NCBI GenBank assembly: GCA_027023475.1
Contig: JALVVJ010000106.1
Coordinates: 1 to 35,774 of the forward strand
Direction: 5' to 3'
DNA from: Flavobacteriales bacterium
GTDB lineage: Bacteria > Bacteroidota > Bacteroidia > Flavobacteriales > Flavobacteriaceae
DNA: 35,774 bases
Of the stretch, positions 1 to 8,601 are shown piece after piece. Position 1 is the first letter of the stretch. Every line of letters starts with the position of its first letter. A program made the translations under genes and the position numbers. The notes beneath the pieces were generated by a model that saw only the letters and a program-made list of their open reading frames with translations, searched no databases and had not been told where the DNA came from.

Positions 1-2
1 AA

Positions 3-683
3 AATAAAGAATGGCTGCAAAAACAACTTGAAGCCCACACCTATGCCCGCTGGTTGGAGGGCGGACAACTCTATGGTATGAGCCGCTATTCGTTTGTTTT
101 TTTGGGCTCCGATGAATGGTTTCACAGGAATGTTTTGGACAAACATATTTCCACGCTTTATTTCCAGATGGTGCTGTTGGTTTTGCTTCAACGGGCATAC
201 TTGGTTTATTTTGGTGGCGAAGTGGCGCGATTGGCCAATAAATTGGAACATACCAAAGATGCAGAAAGATATGTAAAAGAAATCAACCGGCTGTATTTGG
301 ATTACATCAAATTCATCAACCGGATCTATTTCCGCGAGGCATCACCGCAAGAGCAAGGCATTGAGCTTTACGAAATGATGCAGGAAAAAATGCGCATCAA
401 ACGCGATGTGGACGATTTGGACAGGGAAATTGGTGAACTAAACGAATATATGGAACGTCAAGAAGAAAGGCGGCTTACACAATTAGCTGCATTTTATTTA
501 CCCGTGACTTTGATCGCCAGCTTATTGGGAATGAACACCTTGAAAATGGCTGATTTAAATTATTCATTTATTATGGATTGGTCAAAAATCCAATGGTGGC
601 CAATAATATTAGAGCTGATCTCTGTTGGTGCTTTTATATATGCCGTTTATTTATTTGTTATTCAATACAGAAAAAAATTATAA
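3..683 (+). CDS. corA: CorA-like membrane effector of type III-B CRISPR (5' partial)
   Basis: The reading frame is open to the window edge, so the N-terminal part is missing; 226 residues are visible. A charged helical stretch (about window bases 200-480) is followed by two hydrophobic segments. The first ends in the Gly-Met-Asn signature of CorA-type channels (GMN at bases 528-536), and the second runs from about base 600 to the basic tail at the stop. CorA proteins are pentameric divalent-cation channels with a long stalk helix and two membrane segments. Position directly upstream of cmr genes, with 3 bp to the next ORF, matches CRISPR-associated CorA effectors, which in Bacteroides fragilis act with SAM-AMP made by the Cmr complex. 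That it is activated by SAM-AMP here is inference. The partner phosphodiesterase or SAM lyase normally found with such CorA genes would lie outside the window. Confidence 0.85.
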   Translation, partial: NKEWLQKQLEAHTYARWLEGGQLYGMSRYSFVFLGSDEWFHRNVLDKHISTLYFQMVLLVLLQRAYLVYFGGEVARLANKLEHTKDAERYVKEINRLYLDYIKFINRIYFREASPQEQGIELYEMMQEKMRIKRDVDDLDREIGELNEYMERQEERRLTQLAAFYLPVTLIASLLGMNTLKMADLNYSFIMDWSKIQWWPIILELISVGAFIYAVYLFVIQYRKKL

Positions 684-686
684 GTT

Positions 687-1016
687 ATGGACACATTATC
701 ATTAATCCAATTTTGTTGTAAATGCCTATGGTGGTTTGCAGTAATTTATGTTGGGTTGCATTACTTGATGAAAAGCTGTAAACTGATTTTAGAAAATAAG
801 CGATTTAAACGCCGTTTAGCCCATGAAAAAGAAATGATTAAACTCCGTCATGACCAAGAAAAAGAAAAGGCCATGACCTTAAACAAAAACACAATCATTA
901 ACTACAAACATGAAATCATCAAAGAATTCGTCAAGGACGGAAAAACATCAAGTGAACATATAGAAAATTTGTCTGCTATTTTAAAATTGTATAACCCTGA
1001 AAACCAACAATCATGA
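687..1016 (+). CDS. Small single-span membrane protein between corA and cmr1
   Basis: 109 residues; I do not recognise the family. Residues about 5-30 are hydrophobic and aromatic, with three cysteines (FCCKC and SCK), and form a likely membrane segment. The remainder is a very charged Lys/Glu-rich helix, possibly a coiled coil on the cytoplasmic side. The start lies 3 bp after the corA stop, and the gene ends in an ATGA overlap with cmr1, so it is almost certainly cotranscribed and perhaps translationally coupled with both. The context suggests an accessory or regulator of the CorA effector, but no function can be assigned from the sequence. Confidence 0.7.
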   Translation: MDTLSLIQFCCKCLWWFAVIYVGLHYLMKSCKLILENKRFKRRLAHEKEMIKLRHDQEKEKAMTLNKNTIINYKHEIIKEFVKDGKTSSEHIENLSAILKLYNPENQQS

Positions 1017-2269
1017 GCAAATATAAACTAACTTTCAAACTCAAACAGCACACGCCTATCATCCACTTCCAACACGACCAACACGGTGCCACCCTCCGGG
1101 TCACGGAAGTCAAACCGAAGTTGGATAGGTTTATATTAAAAAAACTGGGAAATGATGATTATGAAAAAGGAAAAGAAATTGCCAAATCCAAAGGATGGCT
1201 TGTAGGAAAAGGCGAGCATCCGGCGTTGGATTATAAGTTGAGGTTTGAGCCTATAAAAGATAAATCATATTATTTATTTTTTTCGTTTTTGAACGATGAC
1301 CGAAAAAAGAATCTTGCTAATTACATCAAGAGTAATAAACTTATTAATAAAAAGGATGAAATTGATGTAAAAATTATTGCACCGTCGCCCTATTTTGCTA
1401 ACAACGATAAGGTTAAATTTAATGGAGATAGTGTTGCTAGAAACCGAAGCAAATTCGAAGAATTACGTTATGGTGTTCTTGCCAATGAAAATATTAAAGG
1501 TGTAATTACTTCATTCAATACGCATAAATGTCAAGTTTCTTTAAATAATCAAACATACAAGGATATTACTTTATTGGAACTTATACATAAAGTTCTAACG
1601 GAGTTTTTCCTGATTAACAATTTCGGAACACGACAAAACAAGGGATTTGGAAGTTTTACGGTTGTAGAAATTAATGAGAAAAAAGTTTCATATGATAAGG
1701 TTACTAATATGATTAGTAATTCCACCTCATTTACTTATAAAATACAAGGAAAAGTTGAGACTATAAATGATATATTTAAACTTATTGATAATTACTATAA
1801 GAAAATAAAAAATAAACCTAGCAAAAAATCTACGATATCACTATTACGAGATTATTTTGACAAAAAAGAAATAATGTGGGAAAAACCTGCCATTAAAAAT
1901 AAACTTGTAAAGGGTAAGAATTTAAAAGATAAGAATAAATTCAAATATGTAAGAGCATTATTGGGCTTGGCTGAACTTTTTGATTATCCAAAATCAGGAA
2001 TTAAAGTAAAAGTAAAGCACGCAGAAAATAATGATGATAAAAAAATTGAACGTTTCCAGTCCCCAATTACATTTAAACCGATTGGTAAGGAAATTTATTT
2101 TCTTGTTCCGAGAAAAACACATTTGGAAAAAATCAAAGGAGAAAAATTTTGGTTTTATACAACTGATAGACTGGAATATGCGAGCAATGACCAGAAACTA
2201 TTGTTGTCGGTACCGAATGATTTTGATCTAATTGATTTTATTAAATATGCATTAAATAACCGAATGTAA
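1013..2269 (+). CDS. cmr1: Cmr1-like RAMP subunit of type III-B complex
   Basis: 418 residues. The N-terminus (LTFKLKQHTPIIHF) has the first beta strand of a RAMP fold. A glycine-rich loop, NFGTRQNKGFGSF at about residues 203-215, matches the typical Cmr1/RAMP G-loop. The C-terminal half (230-418) is Lys-rich and less recognisable. In Cmr complexes Cmr1 sits at the 3' end of the crRNA and helps to capture target RNA. The gene overlaps the preceding small ORF by 4 bp and is the first RAMP gene of the cmr set; all other Cmr subunits are found downstream, so Cmr1 is the role left to fill. The sequence is divergent and very AT-rich, so the subunit name rests partly on position. Confidence 0.7.
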   Translation: MSKYKLTFKLKQHTPIIHFQHDQHGATLRVTEVKPKLDRFILKKLGNDDYEKGKEIAKSKGWLVGKGEHPALDYKLRFEPIKDKSYYLFFSFLNDDRKKNLANYIKSNKLINKKDEIDVKIIAPSPYFANNDKVKFNGDSVARNRSKFEELRYGVLANENIKGVITSFNTHKCQVSLNNQTYKDITLLELIHKVLTEFFLINNFGTRQNKGFGSFTVVEINEKKVSYDKVTNMISNSTSFTYKIQGKVETINDIFKLIDNYYKKIKNKPSKKSTISLLRDYFDKKEIMWEKPAIKNKLVKGKNLKDKNKFKYVRALLGLAELFDYPKSGIKVKVKHAENNDDKKIERFQSPITFKPIGKEIYFLVPRKTHLEKIKGEKFWFYTTDRLEYASNDQKLLLSVPNDFDLIDFIKYALNNRM

Positions 2270-2372
2270 TTGTTGAATAGGAATCAGGGTAAAATAAATT
2301 ACACATAAAAAATTCAACCACACTTGAAAAAAACGCTTGTAATACAAAAAAATTCAAGTAAACCTGAAAAAT

Positions 2373-4133
2373 ATGATGAATGAAAATTTATCCCCCGAAC
2401 AAAAAAACGACCAAACCATGAATAAACAAACCTACACCGCACTAACCATCGGGCCGATTTACAGAACGCTTCAAATGACACGAAGCACCAAAGCCGTCTG
2501 GGCGGCCAGTTATATGTTTTCATATTTGATGAGGAAAATTATCGATATAGGCATCGAATTGGGGAATATCAACAGGGATAATATTTTATTACCTCAATTC
2601 AAAAATGACGCCTTAAACGATAACTATAATTTAGGCGTCGGGCTTTTCCCTGATAGATTGATATATAAGGGACAAATAAATGATTTTCAAAAAATCATTG
2701 AACAAGTAATCGAAGAATTTGCAGAAAAGGTTTTTGAAGAGGATATAAAAAAAGCCCAATGTAGTATCACAGAAGAAAACTTAACTAATTTTTTTAAAAA
2801 ATATTTTCACATCCATGTTTTGGAAATTGATTTGGATGCAAAAGATAATGTAATACTAAAAATATATGAGTATTTGGATACTGCGGAACTGGCAAACAAA
2901 GTCAATCCACTTGCCGAAGAAGAAAAATGTTTGATTGAATTCCTTGAAAAATATCAACCCAACTATAATTTTCTACATCGTTTGGAATTTGGAAACCGCC
3001 AATTTAAAAGCACCGCTGAAATTGCGACGGCTGAATTTTCAGATAAAAAATTTTACGATGAGGCAAGCAAACTTATTAAAAGGGATAAAGAAAACGACCA
3101 AGAAGAATATTATAATGAGATAAAAAAAGGTGCCGGAGAACGTTTCCGGAACTACCAGAAATACATGGCTATTATCCAAGCCGATGGTGATAATTTTGGC
3201 AGTTTTATCAAACAACTTTACACACAGCCGAATAGTGAAGATTTAATCAAGAAATTTTCTAATAATTTATGGCATTTCGGAGAGGAAGCGGTTCAACTGA
3301 TTAATAAATTCCAAGGAACACCTATTTATGCCGGTGGCGATGATTTGCTTTTCTTTATTCCGGTAGCACATACACGACTAAATAATAAAAAAGATGATGA
3401 TACGGAAACCACAGAAGAATCAAGAAGTATTAATCAAAAACCTAAGGTTAAAATAGATAAAACTTTTTTTGATTTAATTAATGAAATTGATGCGCTATTT
3501 CATAAGTGGTTCACCAATCATGAGGATTTTAAAGAAATTATCAAGGGAATGTCCATAAAACCAACGATGTCGTATGGTGTATCTATCAGTTACTACAAAT
3601 TCCCTCTTAACGAAGCCCGCGAATTGGGTGTCGATCAATTGTTTTATACAGCCAAAAAAACCTGCCGTAAGAATGCCGTTTCCTACGCCGTGTTGAAACA
3701 TAGCGGGCAATACTATGGAACAACATTCCATAAGGACAAAGACTCCTACAAAACATTTGACAAAATGATTAAAGAACATGGTGTTGATGGTGATTTTATT
3801 CATTCCATAGCCCAGAAACTCGAACCGCAAAGCACTGTGATATTCGAAATCGGAAAAACCTGCAATAAAAAAGATAGGGACAAAATGTTTGACCAATTTT
3901 TCGAAAATAATTTCGACGAAAGTATTCACACGATCAAAAAACAGGATGGCGACAAAAAACTTATTCCCTTCCTTGATGTCACCAAAAAATTATTCATGGA
4001 TGTTTACACCGAAAATCCGGTATTTGATGCCGGAGACGACGATAACGCATTAGAACGTCATAAAGCCAATTTGAAAAAATTGTATGCGGCTTTACGATTT
4101 TTAGAATTCATCAATAACCAACAAGAAAGATAA
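2373..4133 (+). CDS. cas10: Cas10 (Cmr2), cyclase/signalling subunit without HD domain
   Basis: 586 residues from the first of two adjacent ATG codons; an in-frame ATG at 2418 is an alternative. The palm domain is clear: ADGDNFG at about residues 270-276, and a GGDD loop at 321-324 inside YAGGDDLLFF. Cas10 senses target RNA in the Cmr complex and makes a nucleotide second messenger. I see no N-terminal HD nuclease motif, and the protein is shorter than HD-containing Cas10 proteins (usually 700 or more residues). In CorA-associated type III-B systems, Cas10 joins ATP and S-adenosylmethionine to form SAM-AMP rather than cyclic oligoadenylates; the CorA upstream suggests this product here, as inference. 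A 103-bp gap precedes the gene and could hold an internal promoter, but I found no convincing one. The stop is 5 bp from cmr3. Confidence 0.93.
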   Translation: MMNENLSPEQKNDQTMNKQTYTALTIGPIYRTLQMTRSTKAVWAASYMFSYLMRKIIDIGIELGNINRDNILLPQFKNDALNDNYNLGVGLFPDRLIYKGQINDFQKIIEQVIEEFAEKVFEEDIKKAQCSITEENLTNFFKKYFHIHVLEIDLDAKDNVILKIYEYLDTAELANKVNPLAEEEKCLIEFLEKYQPNYNFLHRLEFGNRQFKSTAEIATAEFSDKKFYDEASKLIKRDKENDQEEYYNEIKKGAGERFRNYQKYMAIIQADGDNFGSFIKQLYTQPNSEDLIKKFSNNLWHFGEEAVQLINKFQGTPIYAGGDDLLFFIPVAHTRLNNKKDDDTETTEESRSINQKPKVKIDKTFFDLINEIDALFHKWFTNHEDFKEIIKGMSIKPTMSYGVSISYYKFPLNEARELGVDQLFYTAKKTCRKNAVSYAVLKHSGQYYGTTFHKDKDSYKTFDKMIKEHGVDGDFIHSIAQKLEPQSTVIFEIGKTCNKKDRDKMFDQFFENNFDESIHTIKKQDGDKKLIPFLDVTKKLFMDVYTENPVFDAGDDDNALERHKANLKKLYAALRFLEFINNQQER

Positions 4134-4138
4134 AAGCT

Positions 4139-5233
4139 ATGAGCACAACAAAATACCTTGTAAAATTATTCCCTCACGACAAATTCTTTTTCGGAGGTGA
4201 AAACACCTTCGGCGATGGTCATCAAGCCAATTATTTGGTTAAATCCAACTATTTTCCGCAACAAACCGGCGTCCTCGGCTTTGTCAGACATCAACTGTTA
4301 TTACAAAGTAATAACGATGAAATTTTTAAGGATAGTAAAATTCAAAATGCAAATAAAGCAAAAGCGCTAATCGGTCCAAGAGGATTTATTATCAATGGAC
4401 AATCTGATTACGGTGCTATTAAAAAATTATCGCCGGTTTTTATTGTAAATGGTGAGACATTCTATCTCCCGGGAAATAAGGAATACCAGATTTATACCAA
4501 AATTGAAAAGGATTGTTCAGAGAAAAAAGTTGATAGATTTCTTGAAATTGAGAAAAACAATGATAATTTTCTTTTGAAGGGTTATAATCCTAAATTCCCT
4601 ATTCCCGATTTAATGATGGATAAAACCTGTGATCAAAGGTTATTTTACAAAGAAATTTTTATTGAACACAAGCAAGTAGGCATCCGAAAAAACTATGAAG
4701 GAGGCACTGACAATGATGCTTATTACGTACAAACGTTCTATAAATTTCACAAAGGATTCGGTTTTGCTTTTATAGTCGAATTAGAGGATAGTGTTTCTGT
4801 TAATGGAACAAATATCAAGGTCAATTTTGATTCTCAGGATATAGTGGTTTTTGGTGGCGAACAGCAGGCCTTTAAAATGGTGGTAGAAGAATTTGGAAGT
4901 GATTTTGATGAAATTATTCCCGACTATCATCCTTCTAAAAATATGAACAAGATTGTTTTGGTATCGGATGCATATGTTAATGATGATATTACTGAAAAAT
5001 GTGCTTTTGCCATTACCGAAGTCGGTGATTTTCGATTCATAACCTTTGATACCGATCCCTCGATAAATTATTATCAAAAACCCGCAAAATCCAGTAAGTA
5101 TAATTTATACAAGAAAGGCTCAGTATTTTATTATGAAAATGACGTCCAAAAAAAAGAGCTTCTACAAGCTTTGAATATTGATAATTTCCGCAATATCGGA
5201 TACAACCATTATAAAGTAATCACTAAAAACTAA
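4139..5233 (+). CDS. cmr3: Cmr3 RAMP subunit
   Basis: 364 residues. The N-terminus (KLFPHDKFFFGGENTFGDGH) and the later FPQQTGVLGFVRHQLL segment match the start of Cmr3 proteins, which read roughly as a Phe-rich strand followed by PxxxTxxGxLR. Cmr3 binds Cas10 and holds the 5' tag of the crRNA at the base of the complex. The gene lies 5 bp after cas10 and 5 bp before cmr4, so it belongs to the same operon. Base composition is as AT-rich as in the other cmr genes. Confidence 0.85.
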   Translation: MSTTKYLVKLFPHDKFFFGGENTFGDGHQANYLVKSNYFPQQTGVLGFVRHQLLLQSNNDEIFKDSKIQNANKAKALIGPRGFIINGQSDYGAIKKLSPVFIVNGETFYLPGNKEYQIYTKIEKDCSEKKVDRFLEIEKNNDNFLLKGYNPKFPIPDLMMDKTCDQRLFYKEIFIEHKQVGIRKNYEGGTDNDAYYVQTFYKFHKGFGFAFIVELEDSVSVNGTNIKVNFDSQDIVVFGGEQQAFKMVVEEFGSDFDEIIPDYHPSKNMNKIVLVSDAYVNDDITEKCAFAITEVGDFRFITFDTDPSINYYQKPAKSSKYNLYKKGSVFYYENDVQKKELLQALNIDNFRNIGYNHYKVITKN

Positions 5234-5238
5234 TAGAT

Positions 5239-6045
5239 ATGAACAACAAAACAAATGCTTACCTCATTACCTGCCTGACTAACTTGCATGTGGGCAGTGG
5301 AGGCGCCAATTATGGCGTAGTGGACAATTTGGTTCAACGCGACAGTATCACGGGAGTGCCTACTATTAACTCGTCCAGTTTAAAAGGTGCTTTACGTGAA
5401 TATTTTAAAAACAAATGGAGCGAAGGTGATGCTAAATTAGATCATATTTTCGGTGTTGATGAAATCAGAAACACCTCTTCAACCAAAAAAAAGGATCCTA
5501 CCATAGGACATTACAAGTTTTTTCCTGCCGATTTGCTCGTCTTGCCTGTACGAAGCAACAAAAAACCATTCTACCGGGCAACTTCCAAAATGCTTGTGGA
5601 TACCATTAATGAAAAAGCAATAAACTTGACCGGTAATTCCTTGATTTCGGGAACGTATGCTAATGTATCCAAAGGGAGTCCTAAAATCAAGGGAGTAACA
5701 GACACCCGGCTCGAAGATTGGGAAGCAATTGTAGATAATACTTTGGATGTTTCGGAATGGATGGGTGAAAATGTGGCTATTTTCGATGATGACACTTTTA
5801 AAATTTTGGCCAGTAAATTACCTGTAATTGCCCGCAACCATTTGGAAAATGGCGTTAGCAAAAACCTTTGGTATGAAGAAATTGTTCCGCGCGAAAGCCG
5901 TTTTGTTTTCTTTGTATCAATGGATAATAAGTATAACGACGATTTTGATAAAGTTTTGGACGGTGCTGTTGTTCAAATCGGCGCAAATGGAAGTATAGGT
6001 TACGGATATTGTAAAATCAAAAAAATCTACGACCATGAATCATAA
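5239..6045 (+). CDS. cmr4: Cmr4 backbone RAMP and target-RNA cleaving subunit
   Basis: 268 residues, close to the usual size. The N-terminal motif LHVGSGG-(4)-VVDNLVQRD, followed by GVPTINSSSLKGALREYF, is diagnostic of Cmr4. Asp29 in GVVDN corresponds to the conserved catalytic aspartate that cuts target RNA at 6-nt steps, and His17 lies at the conserved histidine position. A C-terminal glycine-rich loop, IGANGSIGYGYCKI, completes the RAMP fold. Several copies form the filament along the crRNA. The gene overlaps cmr5 by 11 bp, showing tight coupling. The putative catalytic residue is intact, so slicing of target RNA should be possible. Confidence 0.93.
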   Translation: MNNKTNAYLITCLTNLHVGSGGANYGVVDNLVQRDSITGVPTINSSSLKGALREYFKNKWSEGDAKLDHIFGVDEIRNTSSTKKKDPTIGHYKFFPADLLVLPVRSNKKPFYRATSKMLVDTINEKAINLTGNSLISGTYANVSKGSPKIKGVTDTRLEDWEAIVDNTLDVSEWMGENVAIFDDDTFKILASKLPVIARNHLENGVSKNLWYEEIVPRESRFVFFVSMDNKYNDDFDKVLDGAVVQIGANGSIGYGYCKIKKIYDHES

Positions 6046-6460
6046 AGTTAATAAACTTATACCCATCGCCATTCAAGCCATCAAGGATAGCCAAATGGCT
6101 CGAAATGGGGAGGTGAACAAAGAATTCAAGGGATATATATCCTCAATGGGTGCCAGCATCATGCAAACCGGTTTATTGGCCACCCTGGCATTTTATGCCA
6201 ATGATGAAGGAAAAAAAGCCAATAGTTCCGATTTGCTGAAAGCTATTTATCAAGTTATTACCGGAAACCGAACTGACCAGAAAAACGACTTAATACGCTG
6301 GGTTATTCGGTCATCGCTGAAAGATACAGTGGATCCCGGAAAGGAAGAAATTGAAATAGATGATTTGGATATGGACAAAATGTATATCAAAGAACAGGAA
6401 ATCTCCGATGCACTTGTAGCATTGAAACTTGCTTTACGAACCTATAAAATCAAAGAATAA
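6035..6460 (+). CDS. cmr5: Cmr5 small subunit
   Basis: 141 residues, alpha-helical, with the family signature FKGYISSMGASIMQTGLLATLAFYA at about residues 30-54. Cmr5 forms the small-subunit filament that runs beside Cmr4 and contacts the target strand. The start lies inside the end of cmr4, and its stop overlaps the cmr6 ATG by one base. The acidic C-terminal region (about 104-120) is ordinary for the family. No unusual features. Confidence 0.92.
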   Translation: MNHKVNKLIPIAIQAIKDSQMARNGEVNKEFKGYISSMGASIMQTGLLATLAFYANDEGKKANSSDLLKAIYQVITGNRTDQKNDLIRWVIRSSLKDTVDPGKEEIEIDDLDMDKMYIKEQEISDALVALKLALRTYKIKE

Positions 6461-7716
6461 TGAGTGGAAATATTGGATACCTTTTCTATAAAGAATATTT
6501 TAACGACCTTAAAATCAAAAGACAAAGCGGAAAACCGGTCTTTAACGGAACGCAAAAGAGTAATTTGCTAATAAACAAAAACTTATCAACTGCTAACTTA
6601 CTTTATCCGTTACCGAACGCGAACGATTTTAAAGAAATAGAACTCACCACTATTTACCCTGGATTATTAATCGGTTCCGGATATATTCATGAAATCGGCG
6701 GTGTAAAAGAGGGTAGAAAACAACTGGTGGAAAACGAACTCAAACTCGGCTTCTACTTCGACCACACCACCGGACTGCCTGTCATTCCCGGTTCATCGGT
6801 CAAAGGTGTTTTGCGTAGTGCTTTTAAAGCCAATGAAGGAAAATATATTGAATATCTGCTTACCGAAGAATTAAAAATTTTGAATTTAAAAGAGGATGAA
6901 AACGCAGATAATGAAGATAAGAAAAAACTTAATTATCTATGTAAAAAGGTAAAAGTGGAAGGCGAAAAAGAAGAGGTTCCTTTTATCGTTAAACATATTT
7001 TCAACGGATATCATAAAAAGCAAAAGGAAGGGAAAGTTGTTGAAGAACCCCTCCCCATCTACCATCGCGACAAATTTTTCGACGCCTTCCCCGTTGCACC
7101 CGCCGGACAAAAATTCCTTGCCGACGATTATATTACCCCACACCCCGACCCGCTTAAAAATCCCGTGCCGCTACGTTTCCTTAAAGTGCGTCCCGGCGTT
7201 ACCTTCCGCTTCGTTTTCGAACTCCACGACCTCAAAAACGAAAAAGGCGAAACCATCCTCACTGCCGAGGATAAACTAAAACTCTTCAAACGCATCCTCC
7301 TCGACCTGGGCGTCGGCGCTAAAACCAATGTGGGCTACGGGCAGTTTGTCGAAAGTAACGGTATTTCCGGCAATTCCGCCCCGTCCCCTTCATCACGGAA
7401 CCTAAACAGGGAAACCGAAACACAAAACACGCAAACCGAACCGGTGCAAAACCGGCCTGGCTCCGGGACGACATTGGACTATTCTTGTGAAAGTGAGTTA
7501 CAAAAAGGAGCCGAACTTGAAGCGGAAGTAACTACCGGAAATAACGACAAATATTATTATTTCCTATTCGAATGTAATGAAAAAAAATATACCATCCGTA
7601 AGAAGAAAACCAAAGTGGAAATACCATTATCTCCCGGTCAAAAAGTGCACATCCTTGTTCAACAGGATTACCGGGCTACTAGTCCTTTGAACTTTGTTGT
7701 AGTATTACCGGAATAA
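6460..7716 (+). CDS. cmr6: Cmr6 RAMP subunit with extra C-terminal beta-rich domain
   Basis: 418 residues, longer than most Cmr6 proteins (about 240-330). Residues about 75-120 hold the Cmr6 pattern (GSGYIHEIGG, then DHTTGLPVIPGSSVKGVLRSAF), and GVGAKTNVGYGQF at about 283-295 is the C-terminal RAMP glycine loop. After it comes a Ser/Thr/Gln/Pro-rich linker (about 298-345) and a further domain (about 345-418) of alternating beta-like stretches that could be an OB-type fold. Cmr6 caps the 3' end of the complex with Cmr1. The stretch at about 7040-7470 is much richer in GC than the rest of the gene and its upstream neighbours. The extra domain may bind RNA; that is a guess from its beta pattern only. 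Confidence 0.88.
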   Translation: MSGNIGYLFYKEYFNDLKIKRQSGKPVFNGTQKSNLLINKNLSTANLLYPLPNANDFKEIELTTIYPGLLIGSGYIHEIGGVKEGRKQLVENELKLGFYFDHTTGLPVIPGSSVKGVLRSAFKANEGKYIEYLLTEELKILNLKEDENADNEDKKKLNYLCKKVKVEGEKEEVPFIVKHIFNGYHKKQKEGKVVEEPLPIYHRDKFFDAFPVAPAGQKFLADDYITPHPDPLKNPVPLRFLKVRPGVTFRFVFELHDLKNEKGETILTAEDKLKLFKRILLDLGVGAKTNVGYGQFVESNGISGNSAPSPSSRNLNRETETQNTQTEPVQNRPGSGTTLDYSCESELQKGAELEAEVTTGNNDKYYYFLFECNEKKYTIRKKKTKVEIPLSPGQKVHILVQQDYRATSPLNFVVVLPE

Positions 7717-7725
7717 ATTCTTTCC

Positions 7726-8601
7726 ATGCTCATCGCCCGCTACAACATCAGCTACACCGCCGCCGCCGATGCCGTGCTGCCCGGGTATTTGGGGAGCATG
7801 CTTCGCGGCCTTTTCGGAACCCTGTTAATGGAACACGACCCTGCACTCTTTGCCCGTTTTTTCCGGCCCCAAGCTCCGGATAATGCGCTCATACGTAATT
7901 TTACAGGCAATGATTTGCCCGCGCCGTTTATTATTTCTCCGCACCGGTTTGTTCATTTTGTCCGTGCCGGTCACCGTATTTCTTTTACGTTTACGCTTTT
8001 CGGCCGCTTTTTCGAATACGAAGACGATATTCGCCAAGTATTTGGCCGTATTCCCGAAATCGGATTATTCAATGGCAAAGCGCCGGTTTCCGGTTTCGCG
8101 TTCCGCCCCGCCGGAACAAACACCGCAGTGGTGGATTTGAACCGCCTTCCGATTCCCGAAGGTCCCGTGAGCAATCTAATGATTCGTTTCCTCACACCCT
8201 TGGCCATAAACACCAAGCGCCGGCTTACGGCCGATTTTGCATTCGAACGTTTCTTCGGTTATCTCTACCGGCGGCTTTATGTGCTCCAACAACTCTATGA
8301 TCCGGCATCCGATCCAATCCCCGAACTCCCACCTTTCAACATCAAAGACTTACATATCCAACCTGTTAACATACGGCTCCAACGGCGCCAAATTTTCCGC
8401 TCACCCTCGCGGGCCGAAAAATTTCCTATGACCGGATGGACGGGAAGTATAAACTATGCCGGCAACCTGACCCCCGTTTTGCCCTACCTGGAAATGGGCC
8501 GCTATGTGCATGTGGGCAACAAAACGGTGTTCGGATTGGGTAAATACCGCTTGGAATATCCGAAACCACCTTCCAAGGGGCGCCATGAAAAACAAGCTTA
8601 A
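7726..8601 (+). CDS. cas6: Cas6 pre-crRNA processing endoribonuclease
   Basis: 291 residues. The N-terminus (LPGYLGSMLRGLFGTLL) and C-terminus (GWTGSINYAGNLTPVLPYLEMGRYVHVGNKTVFGLGKY) match the Cas6 RAMP family; the last part is the glycine-rich loop used for repeat RNA binding. Cas6 cuts the array transcript inside each repeat to give crRNAs with an 8-nt 5' tag. The gene starts 9 bp after cmr6, and its last 17 bp overlap the start of the RT-Cas1 gene in another frame. Codon use is clearly richer in GC than in cmr1-cmr5 and resembles the adaptation genes downstream. Fused Cas6-RT-Cas1 proteins exist in other bacteria; here the proteins are separate but overlapping. Confidence 0.9.
   Translation: MLIARYNISYTAAADAVLPGYLGSMLRGLFGTLLMEHDPALFARFFRPQAPDNALIRNFTGNDLPAPFIISPHRFVHFVRAGHRISFTFTLFGRFFEYEDDIRQVFGRIPEIGLFNGKAPVSGFAFRPAGTNTAVVDLNRLPIPEGPVSNLMIRFLTPLAINTKRRLTADFAFERFFGYLYRRLYVLQQLYDPASDPIPELPPFNIKDLHIQPVNIRLQRRQIFRSPSRAEKFPMTGWTGSINYAGNLTPVLPYLEMGRYVHVGNKTVFGLGKYRLEYPKPPSKGRHEKQA

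Noticed and set aside
2373-3180. HD nuclease domain in the N-terminal half of Cas10
   Set aside because: I looked for the His-Asp pair and surrounding motif and found none, and the protein is too short to hold one in addition to the palm domains.
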